Source: Melanopsichium pennsylvanicum
Taxonomy: Eukaryota > Basidiomycota > Ustilaginomycetes > Ustilaginales
Reading direction: 5' to 3'
Length of the DNA: 64,000 nt
Assembly (NCBI GenBank): GCA_900208305.1
Contig: OAPG01000010.1
Location: 558,001 to 622,000 of the forward strand
Shown here: piece after piece, positions 43,901 to 52,832 of the stretch
Position numbering within the stretch: the stretch's first letter is position 1
Layout of the letters: every line of letters starts with the position of its first letter
Position numbers and translations under genes: made by a program
The notes under the pieces: generated by a model
Told to the model about the DNA's origin: nothing
Seen by the model: only the letters and a program-made list of their open reading frames with translations
Database searches by the model: none

Positions 43901-45655
43901 GCAAGGACAGCTACGCCACAGAAGAAGGCAAGCAAAAGGGAGTCTCAAAGGGCTGCTGCAGCCGCCGCTGCTCAACATGAAACCGCTCAGCCAGCTAGGC
44001 CGGCCTCACCAGAGATCCCACCTCCCGAAGCCTTTACCACCGGCGAACCGCGCCCAGAAGAACTTTGGCCACAGTCTCCCAAAGCTGTCGAATTTGCTCC
44101 TGAACCTGAGCTCTCCGGCATACCGGCTCTGACACTCTCGAAGAAGCAGTCCAAGCGAGAGCAACGTTCCGCTCTCCAACGCCAGGCGTCTGAATGTCGC
44201 AACTTGGCTGGCTCTGGCGAACCCGCCAAAGCTGCGAGACCTACCGGAGCGAGCAATGTCCGCGTTGTCTCTCAGGAACAATTTCGCCGCAACAGAGATA
44301 ACGAGAACACTTCCACTGCCACTCAAGCTCCTCTGAGCGACTGGCTGAACGATGGAGCTTCGCCGGGATCTCCTGCACCTGCTAGCCGCGCGCCCTGGGC
44401 CGCAAAGGAAGATGCTGCACAATCTACGGGACCCAGTCTCAGGGAGATCCAGCAAATGGAAGCCAAGAGGGCGGAAGCCAAGCGAGCAGCGGAGAAAGCT
44501 GCTGCAAGAGCTCGGCTAGCTGCTTCCCCGAGCGCTACTGAGGAGCTGCCTACTACTCTCAGTTGGGGTCTTGCTTCCGCGCCCGCCACAAAGTCCGTTA
44601 ACAATGCCACCTCGGGAAGCGATGTCAATGGTGCGGCCGCCGCCCCGGCTTGGAACGCAGGCAAAGCAGCACCCAAGAAGACGCTGATGGAGATCCAGGA
44701 AGAGGAAAGGAAGAGGGCGGAAAAGCTCAAAGCTCAGCAAAATGCACAGGCGATCGCTGCTCGCAAGGGCTATGCCGATTCTGCGAGTCGCTCCGCTTCG
44801 GCATCCAACCTGCATGGTGCTGTGGTAGCTCCCGCTTCCACCGCCTCCAGCGGTGGTGGTGGTGCTTGGTCTGTGGTTGGCGCCTCTGGCAAACCAACTA
44901 CTCCTTCGGGCACTCCGGGTGCAAAGGAGCCCATCGCGGCCGCTTCGCCACTCGCCACCAGACCCTCTCTTGCGACTGCGAGCTCCACCCCTCGCTCAAC
45001 ATCGTCGACCGTTGTGCCCAGCTCGAGCACAAGCTCTACATGGAGCGTTGTGGGAACCAAACCTACCAGCTCTTCAATCAACCCTGCCTCACCATCGCCG
45101 GCCAGCAGGGTGGTGAGCACTTCGGCTCAACCCACAGCCTTGAGCACTAAAACTAGGACGCTGGACCCCAACGCGCCGAGCCCTGAATTCATCAAGTACT
45201 GCAAGGACAATCTTCAAGGTTTGACCATCAAGACGGATGACTTTATCGACATGCTTCTGCAATTTCCGCTGGATCCATCTGCGGATGTGATTGAGATCAT
45301 TGCGGATACGGTGTATGCCAACAGCTCGACGTTGGACGGAAGGCGATTTGCGAATGATTTCGTTAGTAAGCGTAAGCTTGACGTTCAAGGTCGTACTGGT
45401 AATGTTAGTGGAGGAGGGGTTAGTAGATGGGGTACAGTTGCTAATGGCAGTGGTGGAGGTATGATGGGAAACTTTGGTGCTGAAGTTAAAACATCAGCAG
45501 CTGCAGCATCAGCAAGTCCGTTTGGTGCCAAACTGATCGGTACTAGTTCAGCAGCAGCAGCAGCAGCAGTAGCGATGGCAAGTGGAAAGCCAGGTGCAGC
45601 TCAGGATACAGGTTTTAGAGTGGTCAAAGGTAAAGGTGCTAAGAAACGTACTTAG
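40940..45655 (+). CDS. GYF-domain protein of the GIGYF/Smy2 family
   Basis: 1571 aa, single exon. The N-terminus reads MQFGPEWMRKG, matching the FGPEWLR start of animal GIGYF1/2, and a later SREKLLSLYSS matches the GREEMLALF segment of those proteins. The GYF domain is at about 589-640 (MWLYRDMAGNVQGPF, then MMQDWYSQQYFADDLLVKR); it binds Pro-rich PPG-phi peptides. Long Ala/Gln/Ser-rich regions and charged helices (EIQQMEAKRAEAKRAAEKAAARARL) follow. Near the C-terminus a folded segment (PSPEFIKYCKDNLQGL to SKRKL) is well conserved in appearance. Family members repress translation and promote mRNA decay; yeast Smy2/Syh1 also act in ribosome-stall responses. Complete. Confidence 0.85.
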   Translation: MATSMQFGPEWMRKGPTSKSGGKESASAPPSAAISPGTGPVSGTATAPSAGNGAGKRNGGPGGFANLSGPTPVVSPAVSSPGAFSFAAAAAASTAQNADRNGTHSSNHGLGVGDSDASAALLNGNSAALAKDKISREKLLSLYSSDRTSKIPNVEPSPIDAAPPAGSLGPERSTSTSRRKGGSDRRPSAFSESGAVSGGPLSPGLTGNEPRGLNARSTSGSSAGGFGSAGTSNWDKVEKERPGLFQRASSGALAGVNITSGSRPLSPSVSRDRFSGIQGGVLSGVAPPARKRMDSSDGGAGSIEPSRTGRSIKGSQDENGASQTPNGAGGMGSWGRSVQSGISQSGSIGGAVGAFSDAFSSNRARGRTASAAAENVTSPPVAVAASVAASATQSHEPSAPIVPSGNPEGLSISARFARHKDRLPGEGPIGPPSDGSIGFGKSSVFDRRRERQISQAKPLQSLAARGDASTGSVGTALSEATSTEVAATSTQGSQRQNAVGGEHGPSPDDPDLAQHASAVFGSLKLDEDDSPGLPSASALAVEEHPTDRPANNTDAFLRGSDSRQDFDHQHQNHNAQSPMQAAPWSPETSMWLYRDMAGNVQGPFSSLMMQDWYSQQYFADDLLVKRQEDADFKPLAQIVAVIGNAIQPFVIPPSNWLHSPTPPRSAFDSNLGGEQQPQQSRFSDAFDAKRSWSGQTGRQQGWPTPLALGGVGNVGPSPASPFGRPDLFSAGQGGLRNQDDLMSIIREREIKEQRQAAAAAAASRGPGGMSLGQLEGFGGGLGRSGWAAESAMSPSHWGGIGHAALGQFGDVGLGGHQSPLVGDRPGFDNFGQQQRQAFEQSGSPWTNKASLASRSQFDAVRPMQGQWGEQQAPWNFSATTPDLNNRQMDFSEAVLRNEAIKVADPIGTPRRAQSPAPQHDLGSAKQQVAEQKDEQHKSFEHVFPAPTRREETHKFVVSSSSAPDSASASFEQDKTASEQKVESGPEAARTATPQKKASKRESQRAAAAAAAQHETAQPARPASPEIPPPEAFTTGEPRPEELWPQSPKAVEFAPEPELSGIPALTLSKKQSKREQRSALQRQASECRNLAGSGEPAKAARPTGASNVRVVSQEQFRRNRDNENTSTATQAPLSDWLNDGASPGSPAPASRAPWAAKEDAAQSTGPSLREIQQMEAKRAEAKRAAEKAAARARLAASPSATEELPTTLSWGLASAPATKSVNNATSGSDVNGAAAAPAWNAGKAAPKKTLMEIQEEERKRAEKLKAQQNAQAIAARKGYADSASRSASASNLHGAVVAPASTASSGGGGAWSVVGASGKPTTPSGTPGAKEPIAAASPLATRPSLATASSTPRSTSSTVVPSSSTSSTWSVVGTKPTSSSINPASPSPASRVVSTSAQPTALSTKTRTLDPNAPSPEFIKYCKDNLQGLTIKTDDFIDMLLQFPLDPSADVIEIIADTVYANSSTLDGRRFANDFVSKRKLDVQGRTGNVSGGGVSRWGTVANGSGGGMMGNFGAEVKTSAAAASASPFGAKLIGTSSAAAAAAVAMASGKPGAAQDTGFRVVKGKGAKKRT

Positions 45656-45868
45656 GAATATTTTTAAAAAAAAAGAATTAAAGAAGAAGAAATAGAAAAA
45701 AGGATTAGGTGAAGGAGAACTTGATGATCACAGAAAATGTGTGTGTGTGTGTGTGTTTGTGATATTCAGGCACAGACCCATGTTGTCGGACAGGGTTTAC
45801 AAAAGTGGACGTAGTGAGAGAGAGGGAAGGAAAAAAAAAACACAACAACAACTGCAATAATTTAAAAA

Positions 45869-45911
<43 letters not shown>

Positions 45912-45990
45912 TACCACTAACATGGTTTGTGAATTTACGAATTGTATTTCGTCTGAGAAAAAAAAAAAAGAGGATGATGTGGAACACCTC
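45656..45990. repeat. Convergent spacer with CA and TG microsatellites
   Basis: TG run at about 45738-45755 and a longer AC run at 45872-45908, surrounded by A tracts. It separates the GYF and HDAC stop codons. No gene. Confidence 0.85.
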
Positions 45991-48087
45991 TCAATCCACA
46001 TCCATTTGTGATACCTGACCATGTGGGATGTTATTCTGATGTTCCAAATTGTGTGATGTTGATCGAGACGTTGCTTTCTCAGTTAAAGTTTCTACTGTTG
46101 AGGTGATGGGATGGGTGGTAGACGAAACAGGTTCGGGTTCGCGTTCTTCCGTTGGTGGAGTAGCTACAGTAGAGGTTGGATCCACGTTCGAACAAGTAGT
46201 GGTGTTGGTGGTAGTAATAGTTGAACAAGTAGGTTGTGCTTCTGTTTGTGCTTGTTCAGCACCAGCACTGTCTTCAACAGCAGCCGCTGGAACAGCAGTT
46301 GAAGATTCGGCATTAGATTCCATTGTTGATGTTGTTGTGTCTGCGATCGTTGTCGAAGCAGATGCTGCTGCTGCTGCCGTATCATTGGATTCTGACGGTA
46401 CATCAACTGCCGACTCTTCCACCTTTGTTGTGGTAGAAGGGTGTTTGGATGCACTCCTCTTTGCCTCTTGCTTGGCAATCGCATCCGCTTCGATCTTTTC
46501 ATCTATCGCCTCTTCCTCCGCACTCGCTGCCGGATTCTTGGTTTCCGCAATCCCCACCTTCACACCACCACTTGCATCACCATTCGTGTTCATCTCTACA
46601 TGATCCACCACACGATTCGGATTTGCATTCCCTTCCACATCCAACTCATCATCACCCCTCCTACTCACATCCCTAAACTCCTGCGTGTCAACCACCCTAG
46701 TATCCGGATGTCGATCTTCCAAATCCTGTAACCCACCTTTATCTGCCAAATCCCCATCCATCATCCTCTCATCACCATCCGCTTCGTCATCTTGGTTCTC
46801 CAAATTCTCAAGATGCAATTGCTCTGCGATACTCCTGGGTTCGACGTGACCTTGGACACTGGGAGCATGTGCGGTTTGACGCAAGTTTTCAAACACCTGA
46901 ACTTTGATTTTTTCCAAATACTCTCTGGTGTTGAGATCCTCCATGTTGTTGGGTCGTACGTCTAGTCGATAATCGGGACCAAAGTATTCGTAGTATTCGT
47001 TGACGGGGATTTGAGGGTTCAACTCTTGACCTGCTGCCAAACCGGTCTCAAAAGCCCATGCTCTTGAAACGTTGCGCATGGTGTAACCACCACCACCCAG
47101 CAACAATAAAGGCAGACCGAACGACTTGACGTACTCGACACAGTTTGCATGACCACGCATGCTGAGGTTGAAGCAACCCAGCTTGTCACCAGCGAGCGAA
47201 TCGCTACCGCACTGTAGCACGACGGCACTGGGTTGGTAGTGTTGCATGATTTGCGAAATGACGGGTTCAAACACGGTTTTGTAACTCTCGTCGGTGATTC
47301 CGTCACGCAAAGGAAAGTTGCACGAGTACATTTTGCCTTTACCAATACCAATATCTCTGAGTTCACCTGTACCGGGGAAGAACTCGCCGTATTTGTGAAA
47401 GGAGCAAGTCATGACCCGATCCGTGGTGTAAAACGCTTCCTCCACACCATCTCCGTGATGCACATCGATATCAATGTACAACACCCTTGGATGATATCGC
47501 AACAGTTCCAAAATGCCTAGAACGATGTCGTTAACGTAACAGAAACCTGACGCTTCACCTTTCTTTGCATGATGCAAGCCACCAGCCCAATTGATAGCAA
47601 TGTCGCACTTGTCCCGACTCAGCCTCGCCGCTCCTTCCATAGACCCACCTGCGCTGATGGAACAATATTCGAACAAACCATCAAACACGGGACAGTCGTC
47701 ACCTACGTTGAACTTGGCCTGTTCACGAACGAACGAATCGACGTTGTCTGGAGTGACGCGGTTGAGAAACTCGACGTATTCGTCCGTGTGGAATTGCGAC
47801 ATTTCGCGTTTAGTGGCGGGTTTGGCGCGAAAGATCTCCATACGTTTGTAGAGTCCGTAATTCATGACGAGCGAATGGCACATTCGGATTCGGGTGGGTT
47901 TCATGGGATGACCGGGACCGTAGTGATAATTGCCAATGTCGGAATCGAAAAAGTAGCACACTCGGGAAGGGTTAGGGTTGGAAGAGTTGGAGACGGGAGC
48001 AAAAAGCGGATCGTCTGAGCTCTGTTGGTTTGAGCCATTGTGGTAGGTGTTGACCACCGAGTTGGGGGCGAGGTAGGTCGATGACAT
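45991..48087 (-). CDS. Class I (Rpd3-type) histone deacetylase
   Basis: 698 aa from the ATG at 48087 ([10 protein letters not shown]); the upstream open frame lacks an ATG and is not conserved. The deacetylase domain spans about residues 35-410: [23 protein letters not shown], the charge-relay pair in [19 protein letters not shown] (about 165), metal-binding [15 protein letters not shown] (about 200) and catalytic Tyr in GGGGYTMRN. All active-site residues are present. It removes acetyl groups from histone tails, as in Sin3/Rpd3 complexes. The tail of about 270 residues is acidic then Ser/Thr/Ala-rich, longer than in yeast Rpd3. U. maydis has a described Rpd3-type Hda1 needed for teliospore development; orthology is likely but not proved here. 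Confidence 0.92.
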   Translation of the reverse strand: MSSTYLAPNSVVNTYHNGSNQQSSDDPLFAPVSNSSNPNPSRVCYFFDSDIGNYHYGPGHPMKPTRIRMCHSLVMNYGLYKRMEIFRAKPATKREMSQFHTDEYVEFLNRVTPDNVDSFVREQAKFNVGDDCPVFDGLFEYCSISAGGSMEGAARLSRDKCDIAINWAGGLHHAKKGEASGFCYVNDIVLGILELLRYHPRVLYIDIDVHHGDGVEEAFYTTDRVMTCSFHKYGEFFPGTGELRDIGIGKGKMYSCNFPLRDGITDESYKTVFEPVISQIMQHYQPSAVVLQCGSDSLAGDKLGCFNLSMRGHANCVEYVKSFGLPLLLLGGGGYTMRNVSRAWAFETGLAAGQELNPQIPVNEYYEYFGPDYRLDVRPNNMEDLNTREYLEKIKVQVFENLRQTAHAPSVQGHVEPRSIAEQLHLENLENQDDEADGDERMMDGDLADKGGLQDLEDRHPDTRVVDTQEFRDVSRRGDDELDVEGNANPNRVVDHVEMNTNGDASGGVKVGIAETKNPAASAEEEAIDEKIEADAIAKQEAKRSASKHPSTTTKVEESAVDVPSESNDTAAAAASASTTIADTTTSTMESNAESSTAVPAAAVEDSAGAEQAQTEAQPTCSTITTTNTTTCSNVDPTSTVATPPTEEREPEPVSSTTHPITSTVETLTEKATSRSTSHNLEHQNNIPHGQVSQMDVD

Positions 48088-48854
48088 GATGGGCGGACGG
48101 TGGGATGTCACGCTGATTGCCAGACAAGGGGAGTTGAGATGCGTGCAAAGTGAGATTGCTGACCGACACTCAGATCGTGGGAGGTGATATTCCGGAAGGG
48201 AGTCAATGTGGATGATGGCTAATGCGTACACTTGCGGATGGTAGGGACCCCACAACGCCAAGTTCTCGCTGTTGATGGTGACGTTTGTATGAGTAGCGTT
48301 GGACTTTGTCGGAACTTAAGCCACTTTTGGATGAACTATTATGGATTTGACTGGGATGGAATAGTTCTAGGAATTCGGTTTGTGGTTGAGCGGATGTGAG
48401 AAGGAAGGTTGATGGTAACTCCGAGTGGATGTAAGAGTCATAAATAACTTAATGGACCCTCGTTTTGGCAAGGTGCCGTCGTCTTGGAGCACAAGTAAAG
48501 TAAATTTGCAATATTCTCCACAATTTGTTCCCGTGCGATATTCTTTTGCTGGATTCCAAGCTGGCCCAAGCGGTCACCGGCACGTGATTCACTAGACTCA
48601 CTTTTGGGTAAACCCGTCTCTTTAGCATATACGGTGTTACTGTAGTTGTAACAGTGCCAATTTACAGTAAATTTATATTGTTAATAGACTGCATTGTGCA
48701 AGCACTGTAACAAGTGAGTCAAGTGAGTGCTCCACATTCGAATCCAACCCTGCATGCCTTGCCCAACCATCACCACATTGTATCGTCGCTTTTCGTATTT
48801 TCTATCGAGCACTCCTTGTGTATCCAATGACAGCATAGTGCGACAAAACAAACC
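48088..48854. promoter_or_regulatory. Divergent promoter region HDAC / vma7
   Basis: About 770 bp. It contains TTACTGTA at 48637-48644 and TTTACAGTAA at 48661-48670, 17 bp apart, about 190 bp before the vma7 ATG, and a CACGTGATTCAC element near 48583. No gene seen. Confidence 0.5.
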
Positions 48855-49566
48855 ATGTCGGCTTCAGAAAGGACTTTGATAGCTCTCATTGCAGATGAGG
48901 TAAGTTGTTCATCCTCCAAAAACAAAACAAAAAATCGCTTTTCGACCCCTATTACACGCATCGTACATGAGCTAGCTCAACCATGAAAGCTGATCCAATA
49001 TCTTGCTATGCTATGATTTGATTTCTAATAGGATTCGACGACGGGTTTGCTTCTCGCAGGCATTGGCAATGTTGACGAAAAGGGAGAAAAGAATTTCATG
49101 ATTGTTGACAATAAGGTATGTGTTGGATCCCCCCCCCCCCCCCCCCCCCCCCCCTTATTCAACTTGTCTCGTCCTCTAACTTATGGTTTTCTCTCCAAAC
49201 TGAAATTCTATGCCATGGACTTGACGTTGGTCCATCTCTTACATTACTTGGCACATCGAACAAAACCAAAACACCTTAATCGACGTGGGGATTTTCATCT
49301 CACCTTTCCATAACACAAAACCACTCAAAACCAAAAAATAGACCTCGGTCTCTGACATCGAATCAACGTTCACCCATTTCACTCAGCAACGTAAAGATAT
49401 CGCCATTCTTCTCATCAATCAACACATTGCGGAAAAAATTCGTTCCATTGTCGATCGTTATACACAAGCTTTCCCCGCTCTACTCGAAATTCCTGCTAAA
49501 GATCATCCCTACGATCCTGCAAAGGATAGTGTCTTGAAAAGGGTACAGAAGTTATTTGGAGAGTAA
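48855..49566 (+). CDS. VMA7: V-type ATPase subunit F (Vma7), three exons
   Basis: Exons 48855-48899, 49032-49115 and 49342-49566; 117 aa, all joins in phase 0. Donors are GTAAGT and GTATGT, acceptors TTCTAATAG and AAAATAG. The protein reads [24 protein letters not shown], then [17 protein letters not shown] and [22 protein letters not shown], a close match to subunit F throughout. It sits in the central rotor of the V1 sector and couples ATP hydrolysis to proton pumping into the vacuole and endosomes. Length equals the family's usual 115-120 aa. Intron 2 contains an unbroken C26 run right after the donor. Confidence 0.96.
49129..49154 (+). repeat. C26 homopolymer in vma7 intron 2
   Basis: Twenty-six consecutive C starting 13 bases after the start of intron 2. 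It is expected to be length-variable and prone to sequencing error. Confidence 0.9.
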
Positions 49567-49797
49567 AAAAAAAAAAAAGAAGTTGTGTTGTATATCTCTA
49601 CATGTCGCATTACAATCATATCCCTTTGTTTTCGAATTTGTACACCTTGGTTTCACCCTTTTTGGAACCAAAAATATTTATATATCTAAACTTGACCTGT
49701 GTCAGCTTTTCTCCTTGTGTATGTGATGATGATATCGAATCGTTTCGAGATGCATTATCACCACATGGTGTGTGTATGTGTGTGTGTGTGCGTCTCC

Positions 49798-51891
49798 TTA
49801 CAACTCGATCGACAACCAATCAACGATACCTTCGAAATCCTTTCCACCATGCATCAGCATTTCACCGTGAGCCTTCCCCTCCCCAAAATGGACATTCTCC
49901 CTTGGACAACCACTCTCCACCAGATACTCCAAAGTATCCTTTGCATTCAAAATCGCATCTTCTTCCGCTAGATAGAACCTTGTCCTCTTTCCATCTTTCA
50001 ACTGTTCAATTTCGTCTGGCCATAAAATGTTGCTACTCCAATCGAAATACCTACCCAACGTATTTGCCGTCCCCACTTCCCTCGCTACGAAATACCTCAT
50101 CAACATTTCGATCGGTGTAGTAGCCCGTTTGTAAACAAAGTTGCTACAGATAAAAGGTACCCAGAGTTGAAAACATACCGGATCAACAAAACAAGATCGC
50201 CTTACTCGCGTTTTAAGCGATTTGATCAACCAGCTGTGAACAAGACTTCCATAACTGTGCGAAAGCACATCAATACAATCCCACTCGTGTCGGTCAAGGA
50301 TAGATCGAAAGGCAGAAGTCGTTTCGTGATGACCAAAGGGTTGTAGGAAGTCGGGCGAAAGGATAGACTGGCTAATGTTGGGCTGAAGCAAAATCAGGAT
50401 GGGCCGATGCGAAAATATGGGTGACGATAAGAAAAACGATACGAGCGAAGAGTATTGCGCCAGACCAATACCGAGACCGTGGAGGACAACGAGAGGAGTT
50501 GGATCGAGGTTGGATTTCTCTGAGGAGGAAGCGGAGGCTGGACGAAAGAGATACGTCAATCGTCCTTCGGTGCATCGCTGAAAACCTCCATGACATGCGC
50601 GTCTGATGGTGAGATAGGACAGAGTGTTGGTAACAATATAGCTAGCTAGGGGGCGAGATTTCGTTCGAACAGGGTCGATTGTCAGACGCATCATTCGGAT
50701 TCTGGGTCCTCCCTTGGTTGCCTTTGCTGCTGTGTCCCGCAGTGTTCGGTTCGAATCCTGAGATTCTGTACGGTCGTGAGTACCGTTCGATAGGCCGGGA
50801 GGATGTTCAGGATAACTCTTTCCTTGCCTAATCTCGAGAAGCTCTAGGCAGTATTCGAGAAATTGCAACCTATCGCCCGTGGTCGGATCCCACTCTCCTT
50901 CCATTGCATGTACGCTCCGAACATCCTCTTGCTCCTCCAAACTCTTGTTCCCTCGTCTATCCATTGAAAATGCTGGCCGTGGATCACCAAGTGTGGCTGC
51001 ATGTGGGGGCATGGGTGAGTTGAATGTGGACGGTGTTGCTGAATCCACTCCCGACACCTCTGCCTCGGTCTTGCTTTTGCCAACACTCTTCGCACCTCTC
51101 CCTTCCAACAGACCGATAGAGCCTTCACGCTCAGCTTCGAGCACCTCCAATTCGGTAGCGAAAAGAGACCAAGCCAACCAGTGCATCACTTCCCGCCGAG
51201 TGATGTCCTCAAACTTTGCACCAAAGAACCACCTCGCATGGTCCTCCTGGAACTTTTTTGCCCTCGGGTCATGCTCGCTGATTGGGGTTGACACAAATTG
51301 GGGCACAAACGAGGCTGCTCTCAACCTGCCCAGACGCTGACGCACGTCGGAAGGGGCACAAGTCTCGTTCAACGCGGTGCTGCTTCCGTTCGCTACTCTT
51401 GATTCGAGCCCCGAGGCGACGGAAGAGTCAAGAGAGGTTGAAACTGCGCTCGAATACGATTGATGAGGGTTACCGTCGTCATAAGAGGAGGTGGTCTTGA
51501 GTCCAGCTTGAAGAGCCTGAGCAAATACACCACGCAAGAAGCGTCTGCCGTACAATGGTCTAGGGCCTGGTTTTTGGATCTTGCGACACAGGTGCCAGTA
51601 GTAGAGTGAAAAGGCTGCTTCTGCTGCGCAATAGAGGTAGAAAGCATTCCTCGCGCAGCGCAACCGCGGGGAGAGCACGTGCTCTAAAATTGTCGAGATA
51701 AAGCGAGGTGAGAGCTTAGAAACGAACCCCCAGATTTTGGTGTCGATGGGGTATGTGGTGTAGTGTTGAAGAGTGTATCGAATGAGGCGAAAGATGAGAA
51801 TGAGCCAGGAAAGAGGGGTCAAGCCCCACACCGTGAGGATGAGCAGACGGGTGGCCACTAGCGATGCATCTCCAGGGATTAGCTGTGTCAT
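49798..51891 (-). CDS. Membrane-anchored alpha/beta hydrolase
   Basis: 697 aa from the ATG at 51891 (MTQLIPGD). The open frame starts earlier but without ATG. A hydrophobic segment (LLILTVWGLTPLSWLILIF) near residues 17-35 and a second near 88-105 suggest an N-terminal membrane anchor. A Ser/Gly-rich middle region follows. The hydrolase core is C-terminal: PLVVLHGLGIGLAQYSS with the oxyanion HG, nucleophile elbow SHSYGS (about residue 545), acid in LAEEDAIL and His in GKAHGEMLMH. The triad therefore looks complete. Basidiomycete relatives are annotated only as alpha/beta hydrolases; the substrate is unknown. Convergent with vma7. Confidence 0.8.
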   Translation of the reverse strand: MTQLIPGDASLVATRLLILTVWGLTPLSWLILIFRLIRYTLQHYTTYPIDTKIWGFVSKLSPRFISTILEHVLSPRLRCARNAFYLYCAAEAAFSLYYWHLCRKIQKPGPRPLYGRRFLRGVFAQALQAGLKTTSSYDDGNPHQSYSSAVSTSLDSSVASGLESRVANGSSTALNETCAPSDVRQRLGRLRAASFVPQFVSTPISEHDPRAKKFQEDHARWFFGAKFEDITRREVMHWLAWSLFATELEVLEAEREGSIGLLEGRGAKSVGKSKTEAEVSGVDSATPSTFNSPMPPHAATLGDPRPAFSMDRRGNKSLEEQEDVRSVHAMEGEWDPTTGDRLQFLEYCLELLEIRQGKSYPEHPPGLSNGTHDRTESQDSNRTLRDTAAKATKGGPRIRMMRLTIDPVRTKSRPLASYIVTNTLSYLTIRRACHGGFQRCTEGRLTYLFRPASASSSEKSNLDPTPLVVLHGLGIGLAQYSSLVSFFLSSPIFSHRPILILLQPNISQSILSPDFLQPFGHHETTSAFRSILDRHEWDCIDVLSHSYGSLVHSWLIKSLKTRVRRSCFVDPVCFQLWVPFICSNFVYKRATTPIEMLMRYFVAREVGTANTLGRYFDWSSNILWPDEIEQLKDGKRTRFYLAEEDAILNAKDTLEYLVESGCPRENVHFGEGKAHGEMLMHGGKDFEGIVDWLSIEL

Positions 51892-52832
51892 TTTCTGCAA
51901 GTTCGTCTCGCCAAGTGCGATCAAGCAGGCGTCGAGGCGGTGTGATGCCAGAATGAAAGGAGGAGGAAGCCTTGGACGAGACTCGAGAGGTCAAGTAGAG
52001 GTGCGGAATCGATATGTCGACTGAGGCTAAGTCCGTTGCGATGCTTAACCAATCGTCTCCCGTAGATGGAGAAGAGGTGACGTGCTAGAAGCTTCAAACG
52101 AGCATGTCAGAATGTTCTGCCAAGTATCGGATGTGTTGGTGGTATCGAAGGACGCTAATCGAGGCTCAATGTAGAGTTTGTGTATTGTGCACAATGGTGA
52201 ATATGATGACCTAAGTGCACCGTTGCACCAGTCCGCAGATTCGAAAGTGATAATGATAAGAGAGCAAGTGTCATGATATAGAGTAGCCATTCACAACGTG
52301 ATGAATCTATGTCCATGACCGGCTAATTTGGACCCTGCGCCTCCCAACAATACAGACCACAGCACTGAGCTGGAATTTCGACTTTTGTGCGATAAAGGTA
52401 GCGTGAAAGCCGTGCAAGCCGTGCAAGCCATGCACTTGAGATTCTGAGCCTTTTTTTAAGTGTCAGATTAAATTTATGATACGGAAAAACGAATTTGACC
52501 CAATTTGAGCGAGCTGTCATAGAGAGAAAAAAAGGAAGATCGGCTGAGCGGATGGAAGCGGCGCAGCTTTCTGCATGTCCCGTGTCGAACACACGGGATC
52601 TTGTTCCTTCTCATCTGGCACTGTTGGACGCCGCACCCTGTTCAAGCCATCTTTTGCGTGCCCTGACCGTTCCACACACGCTATACAAGAAATGTTCCGA
52701 GGTCTTCCATGTTTTTTGATTGTCCAAGAGCGACGACAAAAATACAGTTTTTACTTGAAAGAATCTATCGTGAATAGTGTATCGACGTACGAGCGCCTTT
52801 CTTGGGGAAAAAAACTGGGAGGAGGTTCAAGT
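51892..52832. other. Spacer between two minus-strand genes
   Basis: About 940 bp; promoter of the hydrolase and 3' flank of the MFS gene. A GTGCAAGCC triplet repeat lies near 52405-52430. No gene recognised. Confidence 0.5.

Noticed and set aside
45991..48261. 756-aa version of the histone deacetylase
   Set aside because: The added N-terminus has no ATG before 48087 and no similarity to the family.
50748..50758. GGTTCGAATCC resembling a tRNA B box
   Set aside because: It lies within the alpha/beta hydrolase coding frame, and I could not fold a tRNA around it.
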